Assembly (NCBI GenBank): GCA_016183775.1
Contig: JACPDY010000087.1
Coordinates: 1 to 64,000 of the forward strand
Length of the DNA: 64,000 nucleotides
Source: Bacteroidota bacterium
Lineage (GTDB): Bacteria; Bacteroidota; Bacteroidia; JABDFU01
Reading direction: 5' to 3'
The translations under genes and the position numbers were made by a program. The notes beneath the pieces are model-generated. The model was not told where the DNA came from. It did not search any database and worked only from the letters and a program-made list of their open reading frames with translations. This document shows, piece by piece, positions 17,288-26,543 of this stretch; position 1 is the stretch's first letter, and each line of letters begins with the position of its first letter.

Positions 17288-18646
17288 TTACACATGTTTT
17301 TTAATAATATTACTGATTTTCTCAGTAAGGCTGACTCTCTCAAATTGTTTTAAAAATTCAATATCAGGTTTGAATTGATATTTACCTGTTATCAATTTGT
17401 ACAGTTTTCTTGCAGACAAGGCTGTATGATCAGGATTACAGATCAATGCCATACCTGAACCTTCCAGAAAATCAAGCTGTGCTCCTTTTGTAACAAAACC
17501 CAGGATCGGTTTTCTCATTGTAACATATTCAAATGTTTTTCCGGCAATGCAATAATCTTCACCACCAATGACTTTAACTGATGTGGCCAGTAAAGCATCG
17601 CATGAATGCTGAAACTTCAATGAGTTTTCATAAGAAATCTGACCAAGATGTGTTATCACTTTTTCAAGTCCGAACTCCTTTACCATCGAATCCAGCCAAT
17701 CCGGCTTTTGACCGACAAATATGATAGATAATTTGTCTTTTAATTCCGGCTTATGAGTTATAAGGTATTGTACTGCTTTTAAAAAGAAATAAGGACTTCG
17801 GTATAACCAATCCTCTTTACGAGGTACATATTGTATCATCCGATTGGGTTTTCTTTTCCACCAGGGTGAAAAAATCTGTTCTCTCATTTGGGGTATGTAG
17901 TAAAAACTTCCAACATATCCAATAACAAATTTTTTATCGCTAATGTGAGGAGTAAACTGATCCTGTGAAGAATATATATCTTCAATTTTAACATCCAATC
18001 CGTTGGTAATTACTTCATACTTATTGTCAAATACATTGCCATGGATTTGTTTCCAATCGTTTATCATTTGTTTTGTAACTCCAACAATTGATTTCGCATG
18101 TAAGAAAAAAGAAGCCTCGAGTTGTTTCGTTTTCCAAAAATGTATATAGCTTGCATAGGGTCTGTCAATCCACATACTTAATGAATCTCTCATTGTAAGA
18201 ATCAGTGGGACATTATATTTTTTTGAGGCTTCCACGGCCAGGGGTATGATGCTGAATGGAGGAGCCGAAATAAGTATTAGTTTAGGTTTATGAGTTTTAA
18301 AAATTGATTCGAGTTCGTGGAATAGATTTTTTTTCCAGAAATTTCCTTCATAACCACCAATAACATTAAAATATATATTTATGAAATTTTTTATTTTACC
18401 TATTTGTTTGTTAATCAATTTTTCAGATGGGATATGCCTTATTTCAATTTGGGGTGGAATTTCCCGCAACATTTCATTGTCGGTTGAAAATTCATCGTAT
18501 ACAAGTTCATAGCTCTTCGGAGACAATGTGCATACAATGGGATTTATTTCATATTGATGAAAATACTTTACAAACTTTAATGGTCTTATACTTCCTCCTG
18601 TATTTAGGGGAGGAAATTGATAGGCTATAAAAATTATGTCAATCAT
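17288..18646 (-). CDS. Glycosyltransferase, GT4-like
   Basis: This 452-residue protein begins MIDIIFIAYQFPPLNTGGS, with the glycine loop of GT4 enzymes, then RPLKFVKYF. The middle contains LILTMRDSLSMWIDRPY and VGVTKQMINDW, and the donor half has FVIGYVGSFYYIPQM, LSIIFVGQKPDW and KTFEYVTMRKPILGFV, the last being the usual E-x-x-x-x-x-KP turn. It probably adds a sugar on the cytoplasmic side. The start overlaps the upstream GT9 gene by eight bases. Confidence 0.84.
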   Translation of the reverse strand: MIDIIFIAYQFPPLNTGGSIRPLKFVKYFHQYEINPIVCTLSPKSYELVYDEFSTDNEMLREIPPQIEIRHIPSEKLINKQIGKIKNFINIYFNVIGGYEGNFWKKNLFHELESIFKTHKPKLILISAPPFSIIPLAVEASKKYNVPLILTMRDSLSMWIDRPYASYIHFWKTKQLEASFFLHAKSIVGVTKQMINDWKQIHGNVFDNKYEVITNGLDVKIEDIYSSQDQFTPHISDKKFVIGYVGSFYYIPQMREQIFSPWWKRKPNRMIQYVPRKEDWLYRSPYFFLKAVQYLITHKPELKDKLSIIFVGQKPDWLDSMVKEFGLEKVITHLGQISYENSLKFQHSCDALLATSVKVIGGEDYCIAGKTFEYVTMRKPILGFVTKGAQLDFLEGSGMALICNPDHTALSARKLYKLITGKYQFKPDIEFLKQFERVSLTEKISNIIKKHV

Positions 18647-19658
18647 TTAACGAGTCAATGATTTGTGTCGGGTATATATTCTTCATACACTTTACTTCAT
18701 AAGGACAATTTATATAATAATTTACCAATTGTACCTTGCCTGTTCCAAATTGGCAGGGTTGACAAGGGTATGCATTGTAAATGGGTTTTATATTAATATT
18801 ATAAGGTTTGTTTTTCTGAACCGATGTTGGTCCGAATAATACAGTGCCTTTTGCCCCAACAGAAGCGGCAAGATGTGTTAATCCCCCATCATTGCCGATA
18901 AATTTTTTACATCGTTTAAACAAAGAAGAAAGCTCGGGCCAGCTGAATTTTTCTATATAAACATTGCTATATGTATCAATGCTATTAATGTGGGCATGAG
19001 GTTTTAAAATATGAATTTTTTTTAAAAACTTCCAGAGGCTCTTACTGTTTAAAAATTGTTGAGGTAATAACCTGCTTATAAACCAGGGATAAACAAAAGA
19101 ATAATTATAATTAATATCATCTTTGCTGCCGACAACAATAACATTATTCTTGCCAAATAAATTCATTAACTCTATATAGTAGGGCCACCTTCGGGCCGAA
19201 TGCACTGCGGATCCGCCCGGATAAAGAATGTATTTTGTTTCGATTGATAAGCCTTTTACCGTGGATGAATATTGTTCCTTTAAAGAAGTAAGAACAGTGC
19301 TGTGGTATGTTGAAGGGAATAATGCTTTAACAATGGAAAGGTATTGTTCTGTTTCGCTGAGATTCTGTGAGCTGTGGGAATCAGGAAAAACATAGAAGTA
19401 ATGTTCGAAACTGGTATGTATTTTTTCCTGGTAAGTGAAAGAGTGAATTAAATATTTAGTGGAAATATTTTCTAGCGATAGTAAAATGACGGCATTGCTA
19501 TAACAATCAGTTAAATAATTCTGAAATGATTTATTTACTTTATTCAGGTAAATACAAACATTCACTTTATTGTACAGGCAATATTCAACCGCATAGAGTG
19601 CTTGTATCGCATTCCCTATCCCGGCATCCGCTATTATTAAAACCTCAACTTTTTTCAT
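18639..19658 (-). CDS. Glycosyltransferase family 9 (heptosyltransferase-like)
   Basis: This 339-residue protein has GT9 features: VLIIADAGIGNAIQALYAVEY at the N-terminus (shown here in full at the limit), YILYPGGSA in the second half, VIVVGSKDD, and the signature FIGNDGGLTHLAASVGAKG, which binds the nucleotide-sugar in WaaF/WaaC-type enzymes. A C-terminal pair of cysteines (YPCQPCQFG) is common in this family. It may use a heptose or another sugar. It shares the family with the divergent gene at 21656 but is clearly a different member. Confidence 0.85.
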   Translation of the reverse strand: MKKVEVLIIADAGIGNAIQALYAVEYCLYNKVNVCIYLNKVNKSFQNYLTDCYSNAVILLSLENISTKYLIHSFTYQEKIHTSFEHYFYVFPDSHSSQNLSETEQYLSIVKALFPSTYHSTVLTSLKEQYSSTVKGLSIETKYILYPGGSAVHSARRWPYYIELMNLFGKNNVIVVGSKDDINYNYSFVYPWFISRLLPQQFLNSKSLWKFLKKIHILKPHAHINSIDTYSNVYIEKFSWPELSSLFKRCKKFIGNDGGLTHLAASVGAKGTVLFGPTSVQKNKPYNINIKPIYNAYPCQPCQFGTGKVQLVNYYINCPYEVKCMKNIYPTQIIDSLND

Positions 19659-19700
19659 TTTCTGTCCAGTAGACTATTTACGAAAGTGTCCAGAGCGGTA

Positions 19701-20519
19701 TTATAAATTATAATTCACTAATTCGGTTAGTTGCTCCTTTAATGATTTACAAATAATTACCGGTTCAAGTCTGCGGTCAATTTTTTCAGCAGCTTCAAAT
19801 GCATCAATTTTGTAGTCGGTTGAATAAAATTTCTGAAATAATTCAAGCATATGATATTTGGACAGATGGTCCCTGGTGCCTAATTGCAGTAATTTACTTG
19901 GAGCATTTAAATCATGATTTTTTAGTTGTTCTTCAATTTGTTTGCACCATTCAAGAGTAGTAATGCCATTCCACAGGTGATTGGTAAAGCCCTTAAGGCT
20001 GCTTTTAGGTTTATTCGAAAGAAACCATGCCAGTAAACCTTTTCCATGAGGGTTCTTGTCAGGACCAATAATGGAAACACGAATAATAAATGTGTTCTTA
20101 CGATTCTTAAGTACAACTTCCGCAAGTCGTTTCGACCAGCCATAGGAATCTGTGGCGTTCTGTACAGCAGATATGGGGTAAGGTATGTTTGTATGCGCAT
20201 CAAACACGCAATCCGTACTGGGGTGAACAATAGTTATTGCAGGTTTTAAATGATGAACGAGTGCTAAGGGTAGTATAGTGTTTGACCAAAGCAGGTCCTT
20301 TTCATTTTCGGTTTTCTGTTTGATCCGACCGACACAGTTAAAAATTATTCCATTATCATATTGGTTTATGGCATCGATGAAATCCCATTTGGTATCCTCT
20401 TCAAAGCGCTCGGTAACCGGGATAACATTAAATCCTCTTTTTGTAAAATAAGATACTACCATTTGACCCAACATTCCTTTGGAACCTATAACTATTATGG
20501 GTCTTTTTACAAACGACAT
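19701..20519 (-). CDS. RmlD-like NAD(P)-dependent sugar-nucleotide reductase
   Basis: This 272-residue extended short-chain dehydrogenase has the nucleotide loop IVIGSKGMLGQMV at the start, the segment VHPSTDCVFD, and the catalytic pair Y-x3-K in SYGWSKRLAE. These match the RmlD (dTDP-4-dehydrorhamnose reductase) group. No rmlA, rmlB or rmlC gene is in the window, so it could act on another 4-keto sugar nucleotide. It lies between a GT2 and a GT9 gene in the minus-strand operon, consistent with donor-sugar supply. Confidence 0.8.
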   Translation of the reverse strand: MSFVKRPIIVIGSKGMLGQMVVSYFTKRGFNVIPVTERFEEDTKWDFIDAINQYDNGIIFNCVGRIKQKTENEKDLLWSNTILPLALVHHLKPAITIVHPSTDCVFDAHTNIPYPISAVQNATDSYGWSKRLAEVVLKNRKNTFIIRVSIIGPDKNPHGKGLLAWFLSNKPKSSLKGFTNHLWNGITTLEWCKQIEEQLKNHDLNAPSKLLQLGTRDHLSKYHMLELFQKFYSTDYKIDAFEAAEKIDRRLEPVIICKSLKEQLTELVNYNL

Positions 20520-20537
20520 TATTCGGATTCACTTATT

Positions 20538-21488
20538 TTAATACCGGTTATACTTTTTACCAATTAATTGAGTTATTTCCCTGTCATTCAGTACCGGTTT
20601 ATTTTCCATAAAACGTTTCATAAGCGCTCTTGGTAAAATGGGGAGGGATTTTATCAATGCAAAATAAGAATTTTTCCCTGTTCTCCAATTAACTATTAAG
20701 CGATAAGGGAGCTTGAGAATGAACTTCAGAAGAAAATTGTTATAGCGAAGATTGCGTACAAATAGAATGATCTTTTGTCTGTTTTGAAGTTGGGAGAGTT
20801 TTTCTTCCTTCATTTGATCCTTAATGGTTGCGGAAATGCGGTGATAAAGTATGGCATCAGGATGATATATTGTTTCCCATCCCCGGTGCCAGGCTCTCAT
20901 TGAAAGATCCCCATCTTCGCAATAAGCTGGTCTGAATAATGGATCGAAGCCATCAAGCTCATTATACATCCTGGTATTAAAAACTGCTGCTCCACCCCCT
21001 GCAAACCAGGTATAGTACAAATTTTTATCCGGTGCAGGAACCTCCGTTATTCCTGCCCAGCCGTTTTTAATTGTGAGATATCGTAACCCGGTTGTTTCAA
21101 ATTGTCCGTCGAAATCCATGATGTTACAGGTTACTGAAAATAATTTTTGGTCTTTTGATATAACATCAAGCGTTTTGTTAAGTACGTCCGGGTGTAATTT
21201 CATATCATCATTCAATATGAAGGTGTAGTCCGACCTGATATCCCTTACAAAATTGTTCAATGAAAATAAATAATCATTGACAGGCGAAAATTTGAAATCG
21301 AATTCGGGAAATCGGGTATTTGTGTAATCTTTTGTTTTTTGATCACATCCGTTATCTACGATCAAAACATCAATTTGGTAGCCGGGTGTATTGTTGATGG
21401 CTTCCCTGACAGTTGGTAAAAGGTATTCAAGATGATGAATTCCTTTGTATGTTAATATAACAACCGAGCAAGAGACCTTAACGGGCAT
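20538..21488 (-). CDS. Glycosyltransferase family 2
   Basis: The protein begins MPVKVSCSVVILTYKG with the standard GT2 first strand, then VLIVDNGC, FILNDDMKLHPD (the metal-binding DxD-like site) and CEDGDLSMRAWHRGW, with the catalytic ED motif of the rhamnosyl/galactosyl-transferase type. It is a GT-A fold enzyme using a nucleotide sugar and metal. The frame stays open to a TTG at 21617, which would add 43 residues. I prefer ATG 21488 because it starts at the family's normal first strand and a promoter-like element lies inside the extension. It is the first gene of the minus-strand operon. Confidence 0.88.
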   Translation of the reverse strand: MPVKVSCSVVILTYKGIHHLEYLLPTVREAINNTPGYQIDVLIVDNGCDQKTKDYTNTRFPEFDFKFSPVNDYLFSLNNFVRDIRSDYTFILNDDMKLHPDVLNKTLDVISKDQKLFSVTCNIMDFDGQFETTGLRYLTIKNGWAGITEVPAPDKNLYYTWFAGGGAAVFNTRMYNELDGFDPLFRPAYCEDGDLSMRAWHRGWETIYHPDAILYHRISATIKDQMKEEKLSQLQNRQKIILFVRNLRYNNFLLKFILKLPYRLIVNWRTGKNSYFALIKSLPILPRALMKRFMENKPVLNDREITQLIGKKYNRY

Positions 21489-21553
21489 ATACTTTGAGAA
21501 TGATTCTTGTTTGTTGGATCGTTTATTGAACTTGATTGTGCTTAAATTTACAT

Positions 21554-21561
21554 CAAAAGTA
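21554..21561 (-). promoter_or_regulatory. Candidate -7 element for the minus-strand polysaccharide operon
   Basis: On the minus strand this reads TACTTTTG, a full match to TAnnTTTG. It lies about 65 bases upstream of the preferred ATG at 21488. No good -33 TTTG is seen at 19-20 bases, so the support is partial. Confidence 0.4.
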
Positions 21562-21598
21562 TTGAATATATCCGTCAACTTATTGTTTAGCCCATAAC

Positions 21599-21632
21599 TT
21601 TTGTAATTTTTAGGCAATAGCGCTTATCTTTA
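21599..21632 (+). promoter_or_regulatory. Candidate promoter for the divergent GT9/asnB group
   Basis: TTTTG at 21599-21603 is followed after 21 bases by TATCTTTA at 21625-21632, one base off TAnnTTTG. The GT9 ATG is at 21656. The divergent arrangement with the element at 21554-21561 fits a shared regulatory gap. Confidence 0.45.
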
Positions 21633-21655
21633 AGCTTTCAAATTGCTTTTGAAAT

Positions 21656-22795
21656 ATGGATTTTTTTTTGAATTTATTGGTAAGAGGTGATTATTGGCTC
21701 AGCAATTTCATTTTACTGACAGTACAAAAAATTTTATTCGGTAAAGTCGAAAAAACCGATTTTATAAAAAAGATTATTGTTTTCCGTACCGGTTCCATTG
21801 GCGACAGTATTTGTGCCTTACCCGCTTTGTCGGTGATAAGAAACAATTTCCCTTCGGCCCAGATTGATATATTAACAAATGCCGGTTCCGGCAATTTTGT
21901 TTCATTGGACAAATTGATTGATCGATCGAAGTTTAATACGATCATAAATTATTTGGGGATGGACAAAAAAGCTTTAGCCATTGATTTGAAAAAAAACAAA
22001 TATGACCTTTTCATAGAGTTGCCTCAATATGATGCATCGTTGACCAGGCAGGTCAAGTCCATAATCTTTGCAAAATTTATTGGGGTAAAGCACGCTTTTG
22101 GATGGCGTATTTCACAGACATTTATTTTTAAAAAATTCCAGGAAAGAAAAATCAAATTTACGAATGAACGCGACAGGCTTTTGATCATTCTGAAGGACAA
22201 TGGTCTTGTAATTTCCGGCTCCTCCTATATTGTTGCCGATAATTCATCTGTTGTGCAATCTGTAACCGATGTTTTCAAAAAAAACAATCTTGCCGATAAA
22301 GCTCTTAATATAGGTGTTGTTATCGGCAGCAAGGTAGAGAGAAATAAGTGGCCCATTGATCATTTTAAACAGCTGGTTAAATATTATTCAGATAAGAATT
22401 TTAATCTGCTGATATTTGGTGGAAGTGATGATGTAGTAAACGCGGATGGATTGAGACTTGGGGATGCCGTGTTTAATTTCTGCGGTAAATTCTCGCCGCT
22501 CGAAACAGCGGAAGCTATGAAATTCTGTTCCGTTGTTATTACAAATGATACCGGACCGATGCATTTGGCATATCTTTACAATACACCTGTGGTTGCTATA
22601 TTCAGTGCGCGCGACTTCCCTTACAAATGGTATCCGCCTGGAGATGGCAAAAACAAAGTGTTTCGCTCAAGCGGTATTGCCTGTTCAATATGTTTCAAAA
22701 GGGAGTGTTTTGACAATGTGTGTATGAAAAAAATAACAGCTAATGAAGTTATTGAGGCTGCTAATGTAATTTTAAATAGGAAAGATGTTTCATAA
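21656..22795 (+). CDS. Glycosyltransferase family 9 (heptosyltransferase-like)
   Basis: This 379-residue protein has the GT9 opening IIVFRTGSIGDSICALPAL, the second-half segment IGVVIGSKVERNKWP, FNLLIFGGSDD, and the conserved VVITNDTGPMHLAYLYNTP that binds the nucleotide sugar. A late cysteine group (SSGIACSICFKRECFDNVC) follows, as often seen in GT9 proteins. It begins the plus-strand arm of the polysaccharide locus, with 54 bases before asnB. It probably transfers a heptose or similar sugar onto a lipid-anchored acceptor. Confidence 0.87.
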   Translation: MDFFLNLLVRGDYWLSNFILLTVQKILFGKVEKTDFIKKIIVFRTGSIGDSICALPALSVIRNNFPSAQIDILTNAGSGNFVSLDKLIDRSKFNTIINYLGMDKKALAIDLKKNKYDLFIELPQYDASLTRQVKSIIFAKFIGVKHAFGWRISQTFIFKKFQERKIKFTNERDRLLIILKDNGLVISGSSYIVADNSSVVQSVTDVFKKNNLADKALNIGVVIGSKVERNKWPIDHFKQLVKYYSDKNFNLLIFGGSDDVVNADGLRLGDAVFNFCGKFSPLETAEAMKFCSVVITNDTGPMHLAYLYNTPVVAIFSARDFPYKWYPPGDGKNKVFRSSGIACSICFKRECFDNVCMKKITANEVIEAANVILNRKDVS

Positions 22796-22849
22796 AAACC
22801 ATCCCTTTCTTAGTAAATGAGAGTTGAGGTGGGTACCAGTTAAAATACT

Positions 22850-24736
22850 ATGTGCGGGATCAACGGTATAATCGGAATTGAAGCTGTCAGGGCTGAAGAG
22901 CTTGTGAAACGTATGAACAAAGCCCTCGCGCACCGCGGCCCTGACGATGAAGGGGTTTTTATTCACAGCAATGTGGCATTAAGTCACAGGCGGCTTTCTA
23001 TCATCGACCTGTCAGTCGCCGGTCATCAGCCAATGAGTTATGATGGCGGCCGATATACCATCGTATATAATGGTGAACTTTATAACTACGTGGAGGTTCG
23101 CAATGAGCTTTTGAGTAAGAAGGCTATAGCTTTTACAACTCAAACTGATACAGAGGTCATTTTAGCCGCATATGCCGCATGGGGAGTAAGTTGCCTGCAA
23201 AAATTCAACGGCATGTATGCTTTTGCGATCTATGATAAACAAACCAATGAGGTATTTATAACCCGCGACCGGATGGGTATAAAGCCCCTATATTATTTCA
23301 AACAGAATAATGCTTTCATTTTTTCTTCGGAAGTTCGGGCGCTTTTAACATCCGGGTTAATTCCCCGGAAGTTGGATGAAGACGGGTTGATCGATTATCT
23401 CCGTTACCAGACGGTGCATGCACCGCGTACTATACTTAAAGATGTGTTTATGCTTTTGCCAGGACACTACGGTTTATTAAATACTGCTACAGGCAATTTT
23501 AATACAACCTGTTATTGGGATATTACTTCAAAAGTTTCCATGCCCTCTAAAGCTATTAGTTATAATGAAGCGTGTGAACGGGTGAATACACTCTTTAAGC
23601 AGGCCGTTAAAAGAAGATTGGTGGCCGATGTTCCTTTTGGCGCATTTCTTTCGGGTGGTATCGACTCAAGTGCTGTTGTGGGAATGATGAGTAAAGTATC
23701 AAATAGTCCTGTGAAGACATTTTCAATTACGTTTCACGAAGCAAAATATAACGAAGAGTATTTTTCGCAGGTCATTGCAAAAAAATTTAATACAGAACAT
23801 CACAACATTAAATTATCAGCCGAAGACTTTAAAAATGAATTGCCCCGTGCTTTGAAAGCTATGGACCATCCGAGTGGTGATGGACCCAATAGTTTTGTGG
23901 TTTCAAAAGTGACAAAACAAGCCGGGATTACAATGGCCTTATCCGGTCTCGGTGGAGATGAACTATTTGCCGGTTACGATATTTTTAAACGGACAAAAGC
24001 GTTGATGGGAAATGCCTGGCTTTCTAATGTTCCGTTGTTACTGAGGAGATCAGGGGCTGCGGTATTAAAGAACATTAAATCATCTGTGGCCGGCGATAAA
24101 ATGGCAACAATCTTATCGCGGTCAAAAATATCGATCGAAAATTTTTATCCCGTATCTAGGCAGGTATTACTGGACGACCAGATAGTAAAGCTGGTAAATA
24201 CTTCCGGCATACAATCCAATGAAGTTCAAAAACTTGCGCACAGTATAATTTCGGGAGTACCGCAGCCCGGTTTTGTGTTGTCAACTGTTTCCCTGCTCGA
24301 AATAATGACGTACATGCAAAATGTTTTATTGCGCGATACCGATCAGATGAGCATGGCAAGTGCACTTGAGGTCCGTGTTCCCTTTCTTGACTATGAGCTG
24401 GTAGAATATGTCCTGCGTCTTAATGATGATATTAAATACCCGCATACTCCCAAAAGATTATTTGTCGATGCGATGGGCGACATGCTTCCGCCTGAAATTG
24501 TTAACAGGACAAAAATGGGATTCACATTTCCCTGGCAGGAATGGCTGAAAAATGACCTAAGACAATTTTGTGAGGAAAGGATCTATTCATTAGCAAAACG
24601 TGCCATCTTTAATGAAAAGGAAGTACTTGATCTATGGAAACGTTTTTTGAATGATGATAAACGTATAACCTGGTCACGTATCTGGTACCTGGTGGTAATG
24701 GAAAACTGGCTCATCGAAAATAATATTGAAGACTAA
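22850..24736 (+). CDS. asnB: Asparagine synthase (glutamine-hydrolysing), polysaccharide-locus type
   Basis: This 628-residue enzyme starts MCGINGIIG, leaving the catalytic Cys2 of the class II glutaminase domain, followed by LAHRGPDDEG and RLSIIDLS. The synthetase half carries the PP-loop SGGIDSSAVVG near residue 268 and the later SGLGGDELFAGYD. Known AsnB enzymes amidate aspartate using glutamine and ATP. Copies in glycan clusters are often thought to amidate uronic acids or other carboxylated substrates, which is inference here. The stop overlaps the following glycosyltransferase gene by 11 bases. Confidence 0.92.
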   Translation: MCGINGIIGIEAVRAEELVKRMNKALAHRGPDDEGVFIHSNVALSHRRLSIIDLSVAGHQPMSYDGGRYTIVYNGELYNYVEVRNELLSKKAIAFTTQTDTEVILAAYAAWGVSCLQKFNGMYAFAIYDKQTNEVFITRDRMGIKPLYYFKQNNAFIFSSEVRALLTSGLIPRKLDEDGLIDYLRYQTVHAPRTILKDVFMLLPGHYGLLNTATGNFNTTCYWDITSKVSMPSKAISYNEACERVNTLFKQAVKRRLVADVPFGAFLSGGIDSSAVVGMMSKVSNSPVKTFSITFHEAKYNEEYFSQVIAKKFNTEHHNIKLSAEDFKNELPRALKAMDHPSGDGPNSFVVSKVTKQAGITMALSGLGGDELFAGYDIFKRTKALMGNAWLSNVPLLLRRSGAAVLKNIKSSVAGDKMATILSRSKISIENFYPVSRQVLLDDQIVKLVNTSGIQSNEVQKLAHSIISGVPQPGFVLSTVSLLEIMTYMQNVLLRDTDQMSMASALEVRVPFLDYELVEYVLRLNDDIKYPHTPKRLFVDAMGDMLPPEIVNRTKMGFTFPWQEWLKNDLRQFCEERIYSLAKRAIFNEKEVLDLWKRFLNDDKRITWSRIWYLVVMENWLIENNIED

Positions 24737-25874
24737 AAAGCGCATATTGATCTTTATTGACTGGTATTTGCCTGGCTATAAGGCGGGCGGGCCTATACAG
24801 TCATGTGCCAACCTGGTTAGCCACTTAAAAACATTTTATGATTTTTCAATTGTAACACGGAATACCGATTTTGGCGAAACCATACCCTACCTGAATGTTA
24901 AAAGCGATGAATGGGTTATAATTGAAGAGGGTATTAGGGTATATTATATTTCCGGTGATAAGCTTAACTCTTCAATAATAAAAAATTTTTTAACCGCTGA
25001 TTACGACGCACTTTACCTGAACAGTTTGTTCTCAATTCATTTTACATTGTTGCCATTATGGTATAATAAAGGGATAAAAAAAGTTATTGTTGCTCCGCGC
25101 GGAATGTTAGGTTCGGGCGCCTTGGCAATAAAACCATTTAAAAAGAAACTATTTTTAATAGTATCGAAGTTATTCGGGCTCTATTCGGAAATTACCTGGC
25201 ATGCTTCAACGCCTATAGAGGCAGATGAAATAAAAGAAGTGTTCGGCCGGCAGATTAAAATAGTTGAAGCAGTGAATTTGCCTCCTGTAAAAACACTTAC
25301 CTATGTTAGTCGGACCAAACAGCCTGGCATTTTAAAATTATTCTTCTTATCGCGCATTTCTCCCAAAAAGAATTTACTCACTGTGTTTCATTTTTTAAAA
25401 AGCATAAATCAAAAAATGATGATATCGTTTGATATCATCGGGCCTATTGAAGATGCAAACTATTGGAACCTGTGTCTTAAAGAAATAGATAGCCTGAAAA
25501 ATTCAAACACGAATATTAAAATAGAGTATGTAAAAGCTATCGAAAATCGGGACTTATTAAATAGGTTGCTTAATTATCATTGCATGATCCTGCCAACGTT
25601 GAATGAAAATTTTGGACATGTTATCCTGGATTCATTTGCGGCGGGATGTCCCGTCATTATTTCTGATCAGACACCCTGGAAGAATTTAACCGAAAAGAAA
25701 TTGGGTTGGGATTTACCTTTAAATGGTACTGATAAATTTGTGGGTGCAATTGAAACAATCGCGGCAATGAACCAGGAAACATTTAATGAACTATCTTTGA
25801 ATGCGTTTAATGAAGCCGTTGGGTTTTACACGAATAAGGAAATAGTCGCTCAAAACGTAAGAATTTTTGAATAG
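24726..25874 (+). CDS. Glycosyltransferase, GT4-like
   Basis: This 382-residue protein begins ILIFIDWYLPGYKAGGPIQS, a GT4 opening common in colanic-acid-like clusters. It has VAPRGMLGSGALAIKP, LKLFFLSRISPKKNL at the domain junction, and LNENFGHVILDSFAAGCPVI as the donor loop. The TTG start lies inside the last 11 bases of asnB, giving tight coupling, and the stop abuts the acetyltransferase start by one base. The sugar transferred is not known. Confidence 0.87.
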   Translation: MKTKKRILIFIDWYLPGYKAGGPIQSCANLVSHLKTFYDFSIVTRNTDFGETIPYLNVKSDEWVIIEEGIRVYYISGDKLNSSIIKNFLTADYDALYLNSLFSIHFTLLPLWYNKGIKKVIVAPRGMLGSGALAIKPFKKKLFLIVSKLFGLYSEITWHASTPIEADEIKEVFGRQIKIVEAVNLPPVKTLTYVSRTKQPGILKLFFLSRISPKKNLLTVFHFLKSINQKMMISFDIIGPIEDANYWNLCLKEIDSLKNSNTNIKIEYVKAIENRDLLNRLLNYHCMILPTLNENFGHVILDSFAAGCPVIISDQTPWKNLTEKKLGWDLPLNGTDKFVGAIETIAAMNQETFNELSLNAFNEAVGFYTNKEIVAQNVRIFE

Positions 25875-25875
25875 C

Positions 25876-26427
25876 ATGCAGAAGGCAACAGATTTATCTA
25901 AATATGATAACAGCTGGTATCAACCAGGTGCCGGTGCATTAAAACGTGCGCTTTGGTTTTTTGTTAATGCCTGTTTTTTTGTTTCCTATAATCCATTTAA
26001 CGGATTAAAAATAGTTTTACTCCGTTTGTTTGGAGCTAAAATAGGTTTTGGTGTTGTTGTTAAGCCCTCTGTAAATATAAAGTATCCCTGGAAGTTAACT
26101 ATTGGCAATTATGTATGGATAGGGGAGAAGGCCTGGATTGATAATTTAGATCAAGTGATTATTGGAAATAATGTATGTATTTCGCAAGGTGCAATGTTAT
26201 TGTGCGGTAATCATAACTATAAAAAATCAACCTTCGATCTGATGACTGGAAAAATAACTCTTGAAGCTGGGGCATGGATTGGAGCCCGGGCTATTGTATG
26301 TGGAGGCGTTACCTGTGGTTCTCATTCGGTTTTAACTGTTAATTCCGTAGCAGTATCAAATCTTGTTGCGTATTCTATAAATAGTGGTAATCCTTCTCAA
26401 CAAGTAAAAGACCGTACAATAGAGTAG
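25876..26427 (+). CDS. WcaF-like hexapeptide-repeat acetyltransferase
   Basis: This 183-residue protein has the left-handed beta-helix pattern of hexapeptide repeats (IGFGVVVKPSVNI, LTIGNYVWIGEKAWI, VIIGNNVCISQGAML) and the catalytic-histidine-containing segment GNHNYKK. It matches WcaF/NodL-type O-acetyltransferases, which use acetyl-CoA to acetylate sugars before or after polymerisation. ATG 25876 is preferred over the TTG at 25867 because it leaves only a one-base gap after the preceding stop. It is the last gene of the plus-strand polysaccharide arm. Confidence 0.9.
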   Translation: MQKATDLSKYDNSWYQPGAGALKRALWFFVNACFFVSYNPFNGLKIVLLRLFGAKIGFGVVVKPSVNIKYPWKLTIGNYVWIGEKAWIDNLDQVIIGNNVCISQGAMLLCGNHNYKKSTFDLMTGKITLEAGAWIGARAIVCGGVTCGSHSVLTVNSVAVSNLVAYSINSGNPSQQVKDRTIE

Positions 26428-26543
26428 TTTGCATTCATTTTGCTCCATTTTCTTTCCTCTTATTCCAATTAACAAGGTTACGTTAATATCTAATATTTTT
26501 CATTCCTTTTTCAAGGTCAATACAGAACTAATTTTACTGTGGT